The translations under genes were made by a program, and so were the position numbers. 64,000 bases of DNA from Cyathus striatus (taxonomy: Eukaryota; Basidiomycota; Agaricomycetes; Agaricales; Nidulariaceae), in contig JAOVFP010000006.1 of assembly GCA_025738555.1 (NCBI GenBank), positions 4,836,001 to 4,900,000 on the forward strand, written 5' to 3'. The notes beneath the pieces are model-generated. The model had not been told where the DNA came from. It ran no database searches and saw nothing but the letters and a program-made list of their open reading frames with translations. Positions 9,421-21,710 of this stretch are shown here, piece by piece; position 1 is the first letter of the stretch, and every line of letters starts with the position of its first letter.

Positions 9421-11100
9421 AAAACCCCCTTGTACTAGTCGTTGTACATACATCTCGTTCTCCCTTTCCCCTTCCCATTCTTATGATAAATAAAACCCAG
9501 TGAAAGTCTGTCAAGTCGAATCAAGGAGGATTGAGTTGGGTTCCATCCCCCTCATTCTCCCTTTCCCCCTCCTGTTCTTGAAATCAATCAAAGATCGACC
9601 ACAACCGCACCATCTCCACCGGAAAGGTCGCCTCTTGTGCTGCTCTGTAACAATTATTGGTTGAATACAGTTATTTAGAGCTGATTTCAGTGAGTTCTTT
9701 TTTTGTTGTTGGGGGATGTGGTACAAGTTGATGGTGTGCTATTTTGTGTGTAGAATAGGATGTCACCCAAGCCCCCTCTGGTCGCTTCCTCCACCTTCTG
9801 CCTGCCTGCATCATGATATCAAGCATACCACAACATCCAGCCCACCCCCCTTGCCTCTGTTACAATGAAGATGCAAACATCTTTGCAACCTCATCAACAC
9901 CTCGGCAACCACTGCTCGACATCTCCCACCACTGTGTGGCATGTCGCCTGCCACACCCCTGTCCTTTCCTCAATTCTCATGGTACACTGTCGGACACCAT
10001 GTAGATCGAGCTGCACCTTAGTGTTGACTTTGAGGACTGCTATGGCTTCTTCCTCTTCTCCACGTGGACACTCCCAACAAAGTTCTCCCTCAATCTTTGA
10101 CCCTGCGCGAGTGGAAGAAAACGTGCTGGCTACACTGGAGAACAAGAACTCCACATTGGACTATTGCCCACCTCCTCTGCCTAAGAGGGTTAAAAGTGCC
10201 CAGCATATGTTTTCTCTTTTTATTTTTGGGTTTTGGTTAGAGGAGGTGTTGATGCTTACGGTTTAGTGAAACATGAAGCTGAGAATGGGAAATCTCCAAA
10301 GTCGACAATGGCAGCAGTGGTGACACAGATGAAGGCAGGAGAAGTGGTGTTTGAGGCTACACTGTCTCTGTTGCCTGCCAAGCTCCTTGCTGCTGTGGAG
10401 GCAGAGGTGGAGGCGGATGGGGTAGATGAGAGGGAGAGAGAGTACGATGTTAGGGCAGCACACTTCTGGTGTTGTTGGGTATGTTAATGTGTCATTTTGC
10501 TGTGGCTGTCTTATGTCTTTGCACTTTGATGTTGCATGATATTGATGCCTGATGTGGGCATATTGATGGCCTGGTATTTTTGCACTGTGTTGTACGCTTC
10601 TGTATGTGCAATGAAGGGGAGGTGTACATTGACCAGCATTGTGGATACTAGCAGATCCTAGTCATGCCTTATCTTCTCGACACGCACTATTAATCACATT
10701 GGTTACATTCATAACGTGCCTCGGCGATTAGTTTATATGCTTTACCTTCTCCCTCTACTGCATCTTTGCAACCTTTTGGCCCGTACTTTACAGCCTTGCA
10801 AACCCCTTCCTCCACAGACTTCAATGTAATGAATATTCTCTTTCACGAACAACTTTAATGCTGCTTAGCTCCCCCCCAAACTTGGTAATTTGAGACTGTT
10901 CAGCCACCCACATGATCTTCTCCTTTTGAATGATCATTGGCCAGCACTATGATACACTACCCCCTCTCGAGGTTTTTCTTATAGGTCAACTTCAAGCTTG
11001 CAGAGGGGGATTTTGGAGAGGCTAGTGTAGCTGTTGCATATGTTCCCTTTCTACAGCTTGGTGTGCCTGTATCTACTATTTAAATAAATTTCCAGTGGTA
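9421..11100. other. Repeat-like region, no reliable gene
   Basis: ORFs at 9813-10266 and 10233-10487 are short and overlapping and show no motif or splice-consistent extension. The sequence may be the interior of the element whose end is at 9250. Nothing is supported as coding. Confidence 0.4.
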
Positions 11101-11742
11101 CTGTTTTCCACCGTTCCTTTGTACACTAAATTTTGATGTTAGAATTGTAGATTATGTAATTAGTTGCAATTGAATTTGATTTTACAGAAGTGTATGCAGT
11201 ACATCAAACATCATATCTACAAAATTTCAAGAGCATATAATGCAAACTGAAGGGGTAGTATGTTTTTTGTTGTTTTTCGGAAATTTCGGCCCACACCAGT
11301 CCTTTGTACAGCGTTACACATCTGTGACATTTGTAATCTGTCACAAGTCATGATTGTCACATGATGTGATTCCCAAGCTTCTACCTTCCTGATCCCAGGG
11401 ATGAAGGTGTCATTACATGCTGACTAGGGTACAACCACACAATATAACACAATGATATTACTTTTATAATATGTATGATGATATTAGAAACAATTTGAGA
11501 TCTGAGAAGGTGCATTAAATATTGTGAGGTAAGATACAAATTTCGCAAAAATTGGAAAAACATGTAGATATGAACATTACAAAAGAAGTGAATGCTCTGA
11601 CTTAAAAATAAACATATGTTGTTAAAAAAGATGTATTAAGGTTGTCATAAGAACACTATAAAGTTATGTAGGTGGCCTGCTTGCCAAAATAACAGGCAGT
11701 GTACAAGGGATTGGGGGTGTACAAAGGAACAGTGGAAAACAG
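11101..11742. mobile_element. 642-bp MITE with 26-bp TIRs and TA flanks
   Basis: Positions 11101-11126 and 11717-11742 are inverted copies over 26 bp with one mismatch (CTGTTTTCCAC at the outside, GTACAC at the inside). Both are flanked by TA (11099-11100 and 11743-11744), the target duplication of Tc1/mariner-type elements. The interior is A/T-rich with no ORF of note, so it is a non-autonomous, Stowaway-like element. Confidence 0.75.
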
Positions 11743-11744
11743 TA

Positions 11745-13863
11745 TTCTTCACTACAGAGGCCTTTTCTGTATCATATTGCATGACCAGGAATTGAATCCT
11801 TTAGACAATATGTACTGTTATGTTGCTTCGGCCCTACCTCCCCTCCACACACCCCATGCAAATTCTGATCCATGTGTCCCTTGGCATCATGGAGGCGCTT
11901 TTGAATGTTCTATCTCCCAATTGTCTGCATGAAGCTAGCTTTAGTCAGGACTCTGTGCCTTTACCCCTTTTCTCGAAGACCTATAACAATACTATAGTAA
12001 ATATCTGTTAAATGAGGAGGTAGTGGGCCCTGCTGCTTGTTGGCCCTATTTCTTTATTTGTCATATAATATTAGAACTCAGTATTAGTAATGCACATCAC
12101 GAGTACAAGGGTTGGGGCAAGTCCCGAGTTGCCAATCAAAGTGTTCTATTTTGAATACATTACTAAGGGAATGGGACATCTGAGAGCTGGGGTTGAGTCC
12201 TGCACTGCCAGCAGAAATATCTAATTGATATATACTAAAGGAAATACAACCAGATGTGTGTTATCTAATTACTAGAGTCCAAAAGACTATGTACATGCAC
12301 CCAGTACTTGATTGAAACTTAGCTAAGGAACGCGTTCCGCGTTCCTGTCACGTGATCAAACGCGAGGCATTAGAACCGTTATCTCCGAACCGGTTATTGC
12401 GGTTACGCATAGACCGGAGCAAGTCATGTGACTTGGTACTTGGTACTCCGAGAATATCCCGCTGTTTTAATCTACCACATGGAATTCCACATGTATAGTT
12501 GCTCCCGCATGGTCTATATGTTAGAAATATCATTATGTCGTCATATAAAGTAGTCTAGAGTAGTTCCTTTCCATATATAGGTACTGTACAGTTTTATTTG
12601 TAAAAGATATATAAGGAGGACAGGGATGAGGAGGAAAAGCAAGCAATCCCAGGAGAAATCCTAGGCTTCTTCCACTCTAGGAGTGTAGTAAATTGGAATA
12701 GAAACGAAATTGAACAGTATCTGAACCGAGTAATTTCATATTAGAAAGGTTTTGAAATCTATAGTTTACTTCCTTTATACTAGTTTATACATTATCTGTG
12801 TTATCTCTCCCTTGAACTTAAAGCCTGTGGTTTGCGATGATTATTTGAGTATTACATAATATATTAGTCTTATTTAAATACAAATCACAAATTCGGCGCA
12901 TCAATATGATGAAATTTGTTCAACTCAGAGGTTTTGAAGGATATGAATATACCCCGGAGGACGCATCCCGGTCGCGTCCCTGCTTCGAAAGCAATTCCCA
13001 ATGCAACACGCGCCGAGCAGACCACGATCCCCCTCCCACAGGGAGATACGAACGCCGCAAACGAACTGATTTGTAGTATTTCGCCATGAATTGCGTCTTT
13101 GATATAATTGTAGATTCGGTGAGGATTTCCCATGAATATGTTTTTCCGGGACACACATGATATGATGTCACCGTTAAAAATACACGAATTGGATTGTCGT
13201 TCAATGTGATACCCTATTCTGTGCAGCACTGAACCACAGAAGTCTGGTATTGGTCGGGCTTTCAATGGACATCGTCCCTGGAATACAGTTCAAAGTTCAA
13301 TCCCAAGGAATGTCATCCCATCATCATCCCGGCTTTACTATTGGCTCGGAGTCCTGGGAGATAACCGCGTGGATAGTGCAATCCCGTCCGCAGAGCATCT
13401 TATCTGTCATGAACAAGAAGAATCGAAAGAATTGTATTAATTCAGCTCCACACTTTGTTATAGGGCCTGCGAAGGAATTGCATCTTGTTTTTGGGTTACG
13501 AGCAGTCGTTTTCGACGATTGGTGGCATTGGTGCGGCAACTAAGAGGGAGAAGAAATATAATTCGCACAATGAGGTATTGATACCGAGGATAGTAAAGTT
13601 TAAAATTCAGCGGCACTTCCACCTTTCGGCTAATAGTGCTTCATATATTGACCGGCGAATTTCTGTATACCATTGTTTTATAATATATATTTCATGTAAC
13701 TCAGTAAAGAAGTACGCTACACTACTAATTATGAATTCCAATCATAAGCATGTCCATGCATGATCATATCGGAAGTATGGGAAGGAAGTAAACAAATCAA
13801 GATGTATAATAAAAGGTGTCCAATGGCATTAACTCGTAGTTCGCTGTATCAATGATTGACCAA
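11745..13863. other. Intergenic, no confident gene
   Basis: Candidate ORFs at 12885-13265 (minus) and 13250-13543 (plus) overlap other frames and have no recognisable domain. A plus-strand 56-codon frame from 12907 to about 13077 starts with ATG ATG and is Arg-rich, but has no support. Nothing is called. Confidence 0.4.
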
Positions 13864-14582
13864 TTAAAGTCCAAGTGACGCAAGTGTGAGTCCAAAGGCA
13901 AGATTGCGGAGTAGTCCAGCAACATCAGTAAGTCTACAACATAAGATTAGGTAAGATTTTCAGATCTCTGTGAGAACGTCGAAGCACATACAGAGTAGCC
14001 AAAAGGTTGAGAACGCCAGAGAGGAGAGTTTCTAGACCCGTAAGGACTTGATTGAGGGCAGCGTCGAGACCCAGGTCTGCGAGAAGGCCACCGATGACTG
14101 GTGTTACACTCTGGGCGTTGCTGATTGTGGTGGCGATGTCCTAAGGCCAATCCTTAGAAACTCAAATGGTCGTTCATATGCAGCTGTGCTCACCGAGACG
14201 ATAGGAGCAACAGCATTAGCAACATCAGTTGCACTTCCACCAGAGGTAGTATCAATCGACCCAAGGGAGCCAAGGGAAGAAGCTGCTGTCCCCAAGGCAG
14301 AGGTGAGCTCAGTAATAAGAGGGGTCACTGCATCTATGCTGGCGGTTTTGCTAGAGGCAACTGAGTCTGGTGGTCGGTGGATAATCAATACATATATCAT
14401 GGTGATCATGTATTGAACATACCGATTTGAGGGAGGATGGTGTCGGTCGCGTTCTTCAATGTGGCCACAACTGACAACACATCAGATACGTCTGCCCGTT
14501 TCTCGATGGTCGGTGCTGGTGAAGCAACTACAGAAGCAGCACCGATAGCGAAGAAAGAGAACAATACGCGAGAAAGGATCAT
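13864..14582 (-). CDS. HsbA-like small secreted protein
   Basis: Four exons: 14423-14582, 14194-14366, 13992-14140 and 13864-13933; all introns are GT-AG and phases close to 183 aa. Residues 1-20 are a signal peptide (MILSRVLFSFFAIGAASVVA), and Lys-Arg at 28-29 (TIEKR) is a likely Kex2 site. The mature part is alanine/leucine/threonine-rich amphipathic helix (DVLSVVATLKNATDTILPQI; ITELTSALGTAASSLGSLGS). Size and pattern suit hydrophobic surface-binding protein A (HsbA) or galactomannoprotein-type cell-wall proteins, which coat hydrophobic surfaces and can recruit enzymes; this assignment is by pattern only. ATG 14582 is chosen because it starts the signal peptide and matches the start of the disrupted paralogue at 8970. 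Confidence 0.8.
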
Positions 14583-15884
14583 GATGAATGTGATTTAAGA
14601 GGAATGTATCTTGGAGTAGAGTTGGCTTGAGTTGCAAGTCGATGTTGTATCCTCCGTTGAATCCCTCACTTTTATACGTCTATAAAATCGAGGAATGTCA
14701 CAAGATTTTGGAGATTATGACCTACGACGACAAGCGTTTTCAACATAAGTGACGTGATCCTCGTCATTTCAGAGTGTTTGGAAAGTGGATCGAAAGGTGT
14801 TTCATAGCGAGATGTGGAGAGATATAAGCTTCATGGGAGAACGCTGAAAATATTCGTAGTCATGTCGCAACGAGTTCGTTATTTGGACCTACATACGACT
14901 AGCGAGCGCAGGCAATTCGTGCTAAAAATAGTTGCTCCATTGCTATAGCGGCCGCGCCATCGTGGTGAAGAAGTTGGAACGTGGAGTCGGCTCCGCTAGT
15001 GGCGCTCGTACACGAGAGAAAACATAAGAATATAAGAAAACATATCTCAAATGTGTGTAATATGGTGGCACTCTCTAGAAAACAATTATTTTTGTACATT
15101 ATATGGCGACCGCCAGTGTTTGTTCTGGCAGCATAAAGGTGACATGGCCCGTGTTCCGAGGTGCCTGGCCTCTGAAGCTTAGAAATTGGCGTATGATATG
15201 TAATCATTGATGTTAAATGCTCACTGAGGAGATGTCTAATAGAAGTAAGTTAGGCAGCCGCAGTATCATCCACCGATAACTCGTGAGTGGCCACTTGAAT
15301 AAATAGGATTCCGAACTTTGAATATCGGTTAGCACACCTGATACACTACAGAGCGGTTCAAGAATCTACGCTGTTGGATGGACGATGAATCGATGATTCA
15401 ATAATTAAGGCTTAAGCGCATAAACATCAGCGTTCAATGCGTCCGTCAAGATCGGAGTTAAAGGGCGCTCGCTCGAAGTCGGAAGATGGCCATCCAGGCT
15501 TGGACGGATGGCTTTGCAGCAGCAGCTCTTGCATTGTGAATTTAAGAAGTAAGAAACCACATTACGATGGCCACTTTCAGAGAGAAACAAGAAGGAAAAG
15601 CATACGTGTAATGTATACGGTATGAGCGCCGTTTTTGTATGTACATGTGTTTGTTTCTCCGGAAGCACATGGGAAATATGGAAAGCGCCAACAACCGGCG
15701 CAGCCATTTAACAAAGAACAAAGAACTTCTGAGCCTAAGATAATAGGACCATCATGATACTCGGATGTTCGTGTTCTATACGTGGCACGGTAAATATTTG
15801 TCATGCTTAGGAAATTGGCGGTGCTCTAGTAGCTTCTTAGTCCTAACTTTATACCGCAACTTCACCCAGATACCTCCATCTTTC
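14583..15884. other. Intergenic, no gene recognised
   Basis: Minus-strand ORFs near 14899-15207 and 15405-15804 overlap each other in different frames and have no domain or paralogue. The 3' part probably holds the promoter of the first fucosyltransferase-like gene. No clear TATA element was noted. Confidence 0.45.
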
Positions 15885-17448
15885 ATGCCTCTATCCGCTC
15901 TTTTTTCTCCTGTACGGAGTAGAGATGAATACGAACTAATAGGTCCTCACAACATCACTCCTTTGAGTCCTCTCCGCTCTAGAAGTAAAACTTTTGTGGA
16001 AAAGTTACGATACACTGTTCGGCTGCTCCAACATAGAAGGACCCTATATATCCTCTGCGGACTTTTGGGAACGTACTGCGTTTACATCCTCTCTTCGGGC
16101 ATCCCACCTAGTTTCTCAGATATCCGGGACTATGAACGACAACTACCACAGCATACCTGGGATTCAAGAGGAAAGGAAGATGGAAGGAAATACTTTCGAG
16201 TATCGGATCCAAACCGTGGACGTGGTTTCAACAATGTTATCATTGAAGGGTATGTACCAAGTCTTCTTTCCATCAGTCCTGTTTATTAACGATCGTACTT
16301 CCGCAGCCTTATGATGTCTTATATATCATACGTTTCTAATCGGACATTCGTATTCAATGACTACATGTGGGCGAACCACCCACTGCCCTACACAATCTAT
16401 GAAAATGCTCTACGCCCGAGCAGAATACCCCTCAACGCCTTCATATCCGGTCCCACCGCTGGTGGTCCTATACCCAACTCGACATACCGAGCCGTTAGTT
16501 CAGATTATTACGACACCATTTGTCCTCCTGGTGATCGCTACCAACTAGATACCAAAGACGCCCCAGGAGTTACTTCAGACGGTGTCGCGTTGGTGAAATG
16601 GTGGAGGGATCAGCTGGAGAACACCCCTAATCGATGTGTAGAGGCCCGTAAACCTGTGCTGGATCTGTTGTATGTATCTACCACATGCCCTTCGTCCACT
16701 ATAACCTATCCTTTTCATCTAGCTTCTTCGGTGCTGACCGACTTCTCCCATTTTGGGATGGATTCCGCCAGTCCCCGATCATCCAAGAATACTCCTGGTC
16801 CTTCCTCGTCTACTCGGCTTTTGCACGAAACTTCTACCTCTTCGACACTATGCCCAAATCATCTATCGACACTAAAGCAATCATAGATGGTCTAGTAGCA
16901 ATCCACATCCGCCGAGGCGACTACGAACAGCATTGTTACACGCTGTTTAATGAGCGCGCTCCGTACATGGGTGTTAATTCATTACCCGAACTCCTCGATC
17001 GTTTTGATCCGCCGCAAGATAAGGATGAATTGTTGAAGTATTACCTTGCGCGTTGTCTCCCTACAACGAAGGACGTCGCCCAGCGGTTACGCAGTTTGCG
17101 ACGGGACAACCCTGGTCTTAAAAAGGTCTATGTATTGACTAACGCTGGAAAGTCGTGGATCAGTCAATTGACTGATGTTCTTATCGATGATGGCTGGAGC
17201 GACGTGAAGAGCACGTATGATTTACATCTTGATGCGCAGCAGTACTGGGTTTCGCATGGTGTTGATTCACTTATTGGTGAGAAGGCTGAAGTGTTTGTGG
17301 GGAACGGGGTGAGTCCTTTCTCCGTCTGTTCTCATGTTCGGTTTCGTAACCTATGCATCCCTGTTCGCAGTTTTCTAGTTTGTCAGCTAATATTATCATG
17401 TTCCGTCTTGCTCGGGGCATTGATGCTATTACCAATCGCTTTTTATAA
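15885..17448 (+). CDS. GDP-fucose protein O-fucosyltransferase-like, tandem copy 1
   Basis: Four exons: 15885-16249, 16307-16669, 16723-17308 and 17371-17448, giving 463 aa. It is a type II membrane enzyme candidate: cytosolic tail with RSRDEYELIG, one hydrophobic anchor at about residues 53-70 (TLYILCGLLGTYCVYIL), then a lumenal domain. GRGFNNVIIE near residue 115 and the diagnostic LVAIHIRRGDYEQHC near residue 300 are conserved O-fucosyltransferase motifs binding GDP-fucose. FSSLSANIIMFRLARG near the C-terminus is the final motif. It presumably acts in the Golgi or ER; the acceptor is unknown. ATG 15885 is preferred over one 120 bp upstream because it aligns with the start of copy 2. It lies 300 bp upstream of its twin on the same strand. 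Confidence 0.85.
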
Positions 17449-17748
17449 AAGTATTTATTGATTCCACTAATACATATAACAGAGTTCATACATGTTGCTA
17501 TGTTCACTGGAATGATTATCTGTGGGGGGGGCGTTTGAAACTCAGTGAACATTGCATACTCCATAAATAACACCCAGATCTCACCTTAAAGGAAACCGAC
17601 GCACCCGAACCGCATGTCAGCTAAAATTAGCCGTCGTCGTCACTGTCCGCGTCACTGGTCTTTGCTTGGCAGGTATAAGGCTTGAGGCGCTGAAGGCTAT
17701 GCAACTCTACAAAATCAATTTTCGTTCCGTCATGCCACATCACATTTC

Positions 17749-19310
17749 ATGAAATTTCTCTCACTACAACACCTCGCTTGGATATCCCGTAGCTTTAGGA
17801 GGGATGAGTACAGCTTGCTCCATCCAGTGTCCACAAGGCAGTATGCACGATGCCATGGATATGGAAGGTCGCTGACTCTGCGCCGTCTTTTACAATTGCT
17901 TGCCACTGTCTTTTCCCTTTTGGTCATTGCCATTCTTTTATCTGGGATACCGCCAAACTTCAACGATGCACGCAGCGCAGCGCGCTCGCTACCACAGCAT
18001 AATCTCTCTCTTGCACGGGCGGAGCGCAGACGGTACCTACGGTTCTCGAGAAGGGTGACGGGGAGGGGGCTCAACAACGCGTTGCAACAATCGTATGTGA
18101 GTCTCATAATTTGCTGGCAGTTGACTGATAAGAATCTACCAAGACTTTTAATGTCCCACATAGCCTACGCAAGTAACCGAACATACGTCTTCCATGACTA
18201 CGTTTGGTCTGATCTTCCATTTCCATATACTATCTATGACTTTGCCCTCCGTCCGACTAGAATGCCTTTGAATACATTTATTACTGGACCTACCGCTGGT
18301 GGACCTATTGGGGGTGCTTCCACTTCCCTTCGTGCTGTTACGGAAGAATTCTGGAACGAAGTTTGTCCACCTGAACGTGTCACCGTCTTCAATTCCAAGG
18401 ATGTCCCAACTGACGGGGAAGGATCAGACATTGCGAAATGGTGGAGGGAGTCGCTTGCCAACATTGAAGACGAGTGCATTGAGATCTCACCTGAAAAGGA
18501 CGTTTTTAATGATTAGTGAGTGATAAAACTCAGAGTGGTGTATCTCCCTAAGATTTATCACTGACGTAATGTGGCACTGCAGCATTTTCGGTGAAAAACG
18601 AATTCTATCCTTGTGGCCTGATCTCTCCAAATCACCTGTCCTGCAGGGTTTCTCATGGTCGCCTTTAGTATATTCGGCCGTTGTAAGAAATTACGCCCTT
18701 CTTCAGTCCTATTCAACGAAAATGGTCCTGGATCAAGATACCCCCCTGGACGGCTTGGTCGCAATTCATCTGAGACGAGGAGACTATAGTCGCCATTGTG
18801 TAAACTTGAAAAATTGGGGTGCTAACTGGATGGGACTCAATTCATTCCCCGAGTTTATTGATAAGTTCAACCCTCCTGCAGAGGAACCTGATTCAAACTT
18901 ACGGCTGGAGTACTATCTAAAACGATGTTTCCCAACCAGGGAGCAAATTGTACAAAGACTTCGTGAAATTCGGAAAGACAACCCAAGTCTTCGTAGAGTA
19001 TACCTTCTTAGCAATGGCTGGGGCTGGTGGTTGAACGAGCTCTCTAAAGAGCTCAAGCAGGATGGCTGGGAAGATGTGGCTAATACGAATCAGCTGCGTC
19101 TCGATAACGAACAATTCTGGGTTTCTGGGGCCGTTGATATGGCTATTGCTGAAAGAGCGGAAGTTTTCCTTGGTAATGGGGTATGTTCCATTCTAATAAT
19201 CCCTACTATCAACTTATTAATCTGTGCTTTAGTTCTCGAGTCTGACATCAAACGTCGTCATGTTACGCATGGCCAGTGGTAAAGCCTCGACTTCTAACAG
19301 GTTTTTGTGA
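17749..19310 (+). CDS. GDP-fucose protein O-fucosyltransferase-like, tandem copy 2
   Basis: Four exons: 17749-18092, 18144-18515, 18583-19180 and 19233-19310. The product is 463 aa, the same as copy 1, with identical intron phases. The membrane anchor is at about residues 46-66 (LLQLLATVFSLLVIAILLSG). GRGLNNALQQ, LVAIHLRRGDYSRHC and FSSLTSNVVMLRMASG are the conserved blocks, so both candidate catalytic motifs are kept. Proteins 1 and 2 differ at many residues, so the duplication is not recent. Alternative readings (other family GT enzymes with an HxRRGD motif) are possible; the substrate cannot be told from sequence. Confidence 0.85.
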
Positions 19311-19764
19311 AATCATGCATCTCTAGGACATTCATAGCGTACGAGTGTTTCTTATGCACATGAGTACATTATTAGACAATTTCGACGGTCTTTTTACTAA
19401 GGCATCACCTTAGTTGTAGTTCCTCATTTGTAGTATACCATACGTACAGAATATTCTATTCCAGTTCCAGTTGTCACCGAAGGCAGCTTGAAGATATAAT
19501 TCCTACACTAAGTAATCTAGTAATTAAAAGTTGTTATACATAGCTTAGAGTGTTTATAACGATCGTGTGCGTGATAGTCGGTATAATTATGATACACTAT
19601 CGGGAGCCTAATAATTCAGTACTTACCGCCCATCCAGTCCCCGTGAATCGTAATCCCACTTATTGGCATAATTTTTCTATGCAATATACACCGCTCTTTC
19701 AACTGTAATATCTTTTCTCTCTTCTTTGCGCTTGGACCATCGACGCTTCCAAATCGTGACGAGC
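19311..19764. other. Convergent intergenic region
   Basis: Space between the 3' ends of the fucosyltransferase-like gene (+) and the GTPase gene (-). It is A/T-rich and presumably holds both 3' ends. Nothing else is seen. Confidence 0.5.
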
Positions 19765-21167
19765 CTAATACTGTAAAGTGGAGAGCGAGTTGGTTCCAGC
19801 AGTTGATAAAATATAGTGAAAGTTTGCACCATGATCCTCAGATCTAAGAGAAGTTACCGCCGTACTATTATCCCGTATTTCATTTCCGTCACTGCTATGT
19901 CGACTTGTCGACTCTGTTACTGTCAACCCGCCATATTGGGCTTCTGTAGTTTCTTCCTCAGCCACAGTAGTATCTGAGGAACCTGTGGTAGCAGCAATTG
20001 ACGCAATCGACGTCGGATACACCTCCCGCATATTTGTGACCAATGTGAGCACCGATGCATTTTCTCCGTGATTGACTTCGTCACCTTCCTCCTCTTGGAT
20101 GTTATTGGTATCTCTGAACATCCATGATCGTAAGCGGCTTATCATATTCCATACACTCTTCGAAATAGAAGGATAGGATTCCTCAAGCTTCTTCAAGGCC
20201 GCTCGAAGGTCATCTTCAGACATCTTTTTATCCTTTTGGAGCTTAAGAAATTGCTCCAAAACACAGACAAGCATGAAATACTCTTCTTTGTTATCCATTT
20301 GTTCTTTCAGGTCGAGGAGGACACTAGCTGTCAATTCGAATTTCTTCAAAATTCTGTTTATGATTTTCCATGCTGATTCGTGGGATTTTTCAAATCGGCA
20401 AACAGCGGAACCCCCCTTTATCATCTCTTTCCAGTATTCCCTCTTCAGCTCGGAGAGCCTTTCATTTCCAATCTCTTCGGAAACCTCTTCCCATCGTGTT
20501 GTCGCCAGGATAGGGGCCGTTTGTGATTTCTTACGGCACAACCTATCTACCATATCGAACATATTTCTCGAGGCTTGGCTGACACGACCTTCAGTTATAT
20601 TGTGAAGATAGACAACTCCAGCAAACTTTACTTCAGGTGGATATCTGCGATCACATCACACCGAGGGTCAGAGGATATTTTGAGATGATCTAATATACGC
20701 ACGAAACTTCCAGCCACTCAGATATTCTTTGGGAAGCCACAGCGTTATCCGTATAAAGAGCATCTGGATCTGCACTGATAGTGTCCACGATTACCAAGCG
20801 TTTATCCGTGTCTATTGGATGATTCAAAACAAAGGCTTCCACGTGTGTTGTGCAGCGGTTCAGGTCGAAAGCCCCGGAGCTAGTACTTGTAATCTCCGCG
20901 TCAAACAACTCATTGATGAACTAGTATTGTTATCCGTCAGCACCGTTCAAACTTTGTAAAGACGATTCTTTCAATTCTTACCGTGCTTTTTCCAGACCCA
21001 GAGAACCCTATAATTCTATGAAGATATTTCGTTGATCAAGTTTCTATTACATTTAGAAAGCGCGGTACTCACGGAATTATAATATCGTCTGCCTTGGGGC
21101 TCATCATGGGATACATATCGCTGTAAATCCTCTTTCTCTTGTCAGCTGTCTTCTTATTCTTAGCCAT
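19765..21167 (-). CDS. AIG1-like P-loop GTPase, tandem copy 1
   Basis: Exons 21073-21167, 20982-21015, 20703-20920 and 19765-20644, phases consistent, 408 aa. The tiny second exon encodes the Walker A loop GFSGSGKST (residues about 35-43), split from FINELFD by an intron. The G3 position reads VIVDTISADPDAL instead of the usual DTPGFDD of this fungal family. G4 is TTRWEE, a weak match to [NT]KxD. AGVVYLHNITEGR and CRFEKSHESAWKIINRIL match the family's later blocks. A helical region (LKLQKDKKMSEDDLRAALKK) and an acidic Ser/Thr-rich tail follow. Likely a cytosolic GTP- or ATP-binding switch; the partner is unknown. The changed G3 makes hydrolysis doubtful. Confidence 0.8.
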
Positions 21168-21710
21168 AGTGAATAAATCGGAAGGTATTAACACTAATTT
21201 CGATGGTTGATGGCTTTTATGCTTTAAATCGAAATGGGCACGCAGGATACATGAGGTGGACAATACGTGTAGGCAGCGCTAATTTCATTGATGATCGAGA
21301 AGCTTATTACTCAGGAATCGCCGTACGAAAACTGAATCAATCGTTCCTTTAAGATACTTGTGGAGTAGTTGCTGCATATCTAATGATTCTTCATCTATAT
21401 ATTCATTGAATGTATTGAAGATTGGGCCTACATGGAATTTACAGATAAACATTAAGAAATACAATAACCTGCACATCAGACAGGTAGAGCGCTCGGCTAA
21501 TAGTAGGCGCACATCTGATATAATTATAAATTATTCAAAGTCAGACACATGTATCCGCAGTCAGACGATCATAGCGTCATGAAAGATCAAGCTCGTTACG
21601 GACAACAATTGATGACAGAAATAAACATGTCGGAACTGTGGTAACGCTGAGTGGAGAACATTATACGTATTTCTTGATTCCGATATCAGCCAGTAGCGGT
21701 ACGAAAATAT
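21168..21710. other. Promoter region of GTPase copy 1 / 3' region of copy 2
   Basis: No gene recognised. Two opposite ORFs around 21285-21582 are shadows of each other. This gap separates two same-strand paralogues. Confidence 0.4.

Noticed and set aside
9865..10487. Two overlapping ORFs of 84-133 codons
   Set aside because: No motif, no splice-supported join, and they lie in a repeat-like region; not enough to call a gene.
12885..13265. 126-codon minus-strand ORF and overlapping frames
   Set aside because: Three alternative minus frames and one plus frame are open over the same stretch; no family recognised.
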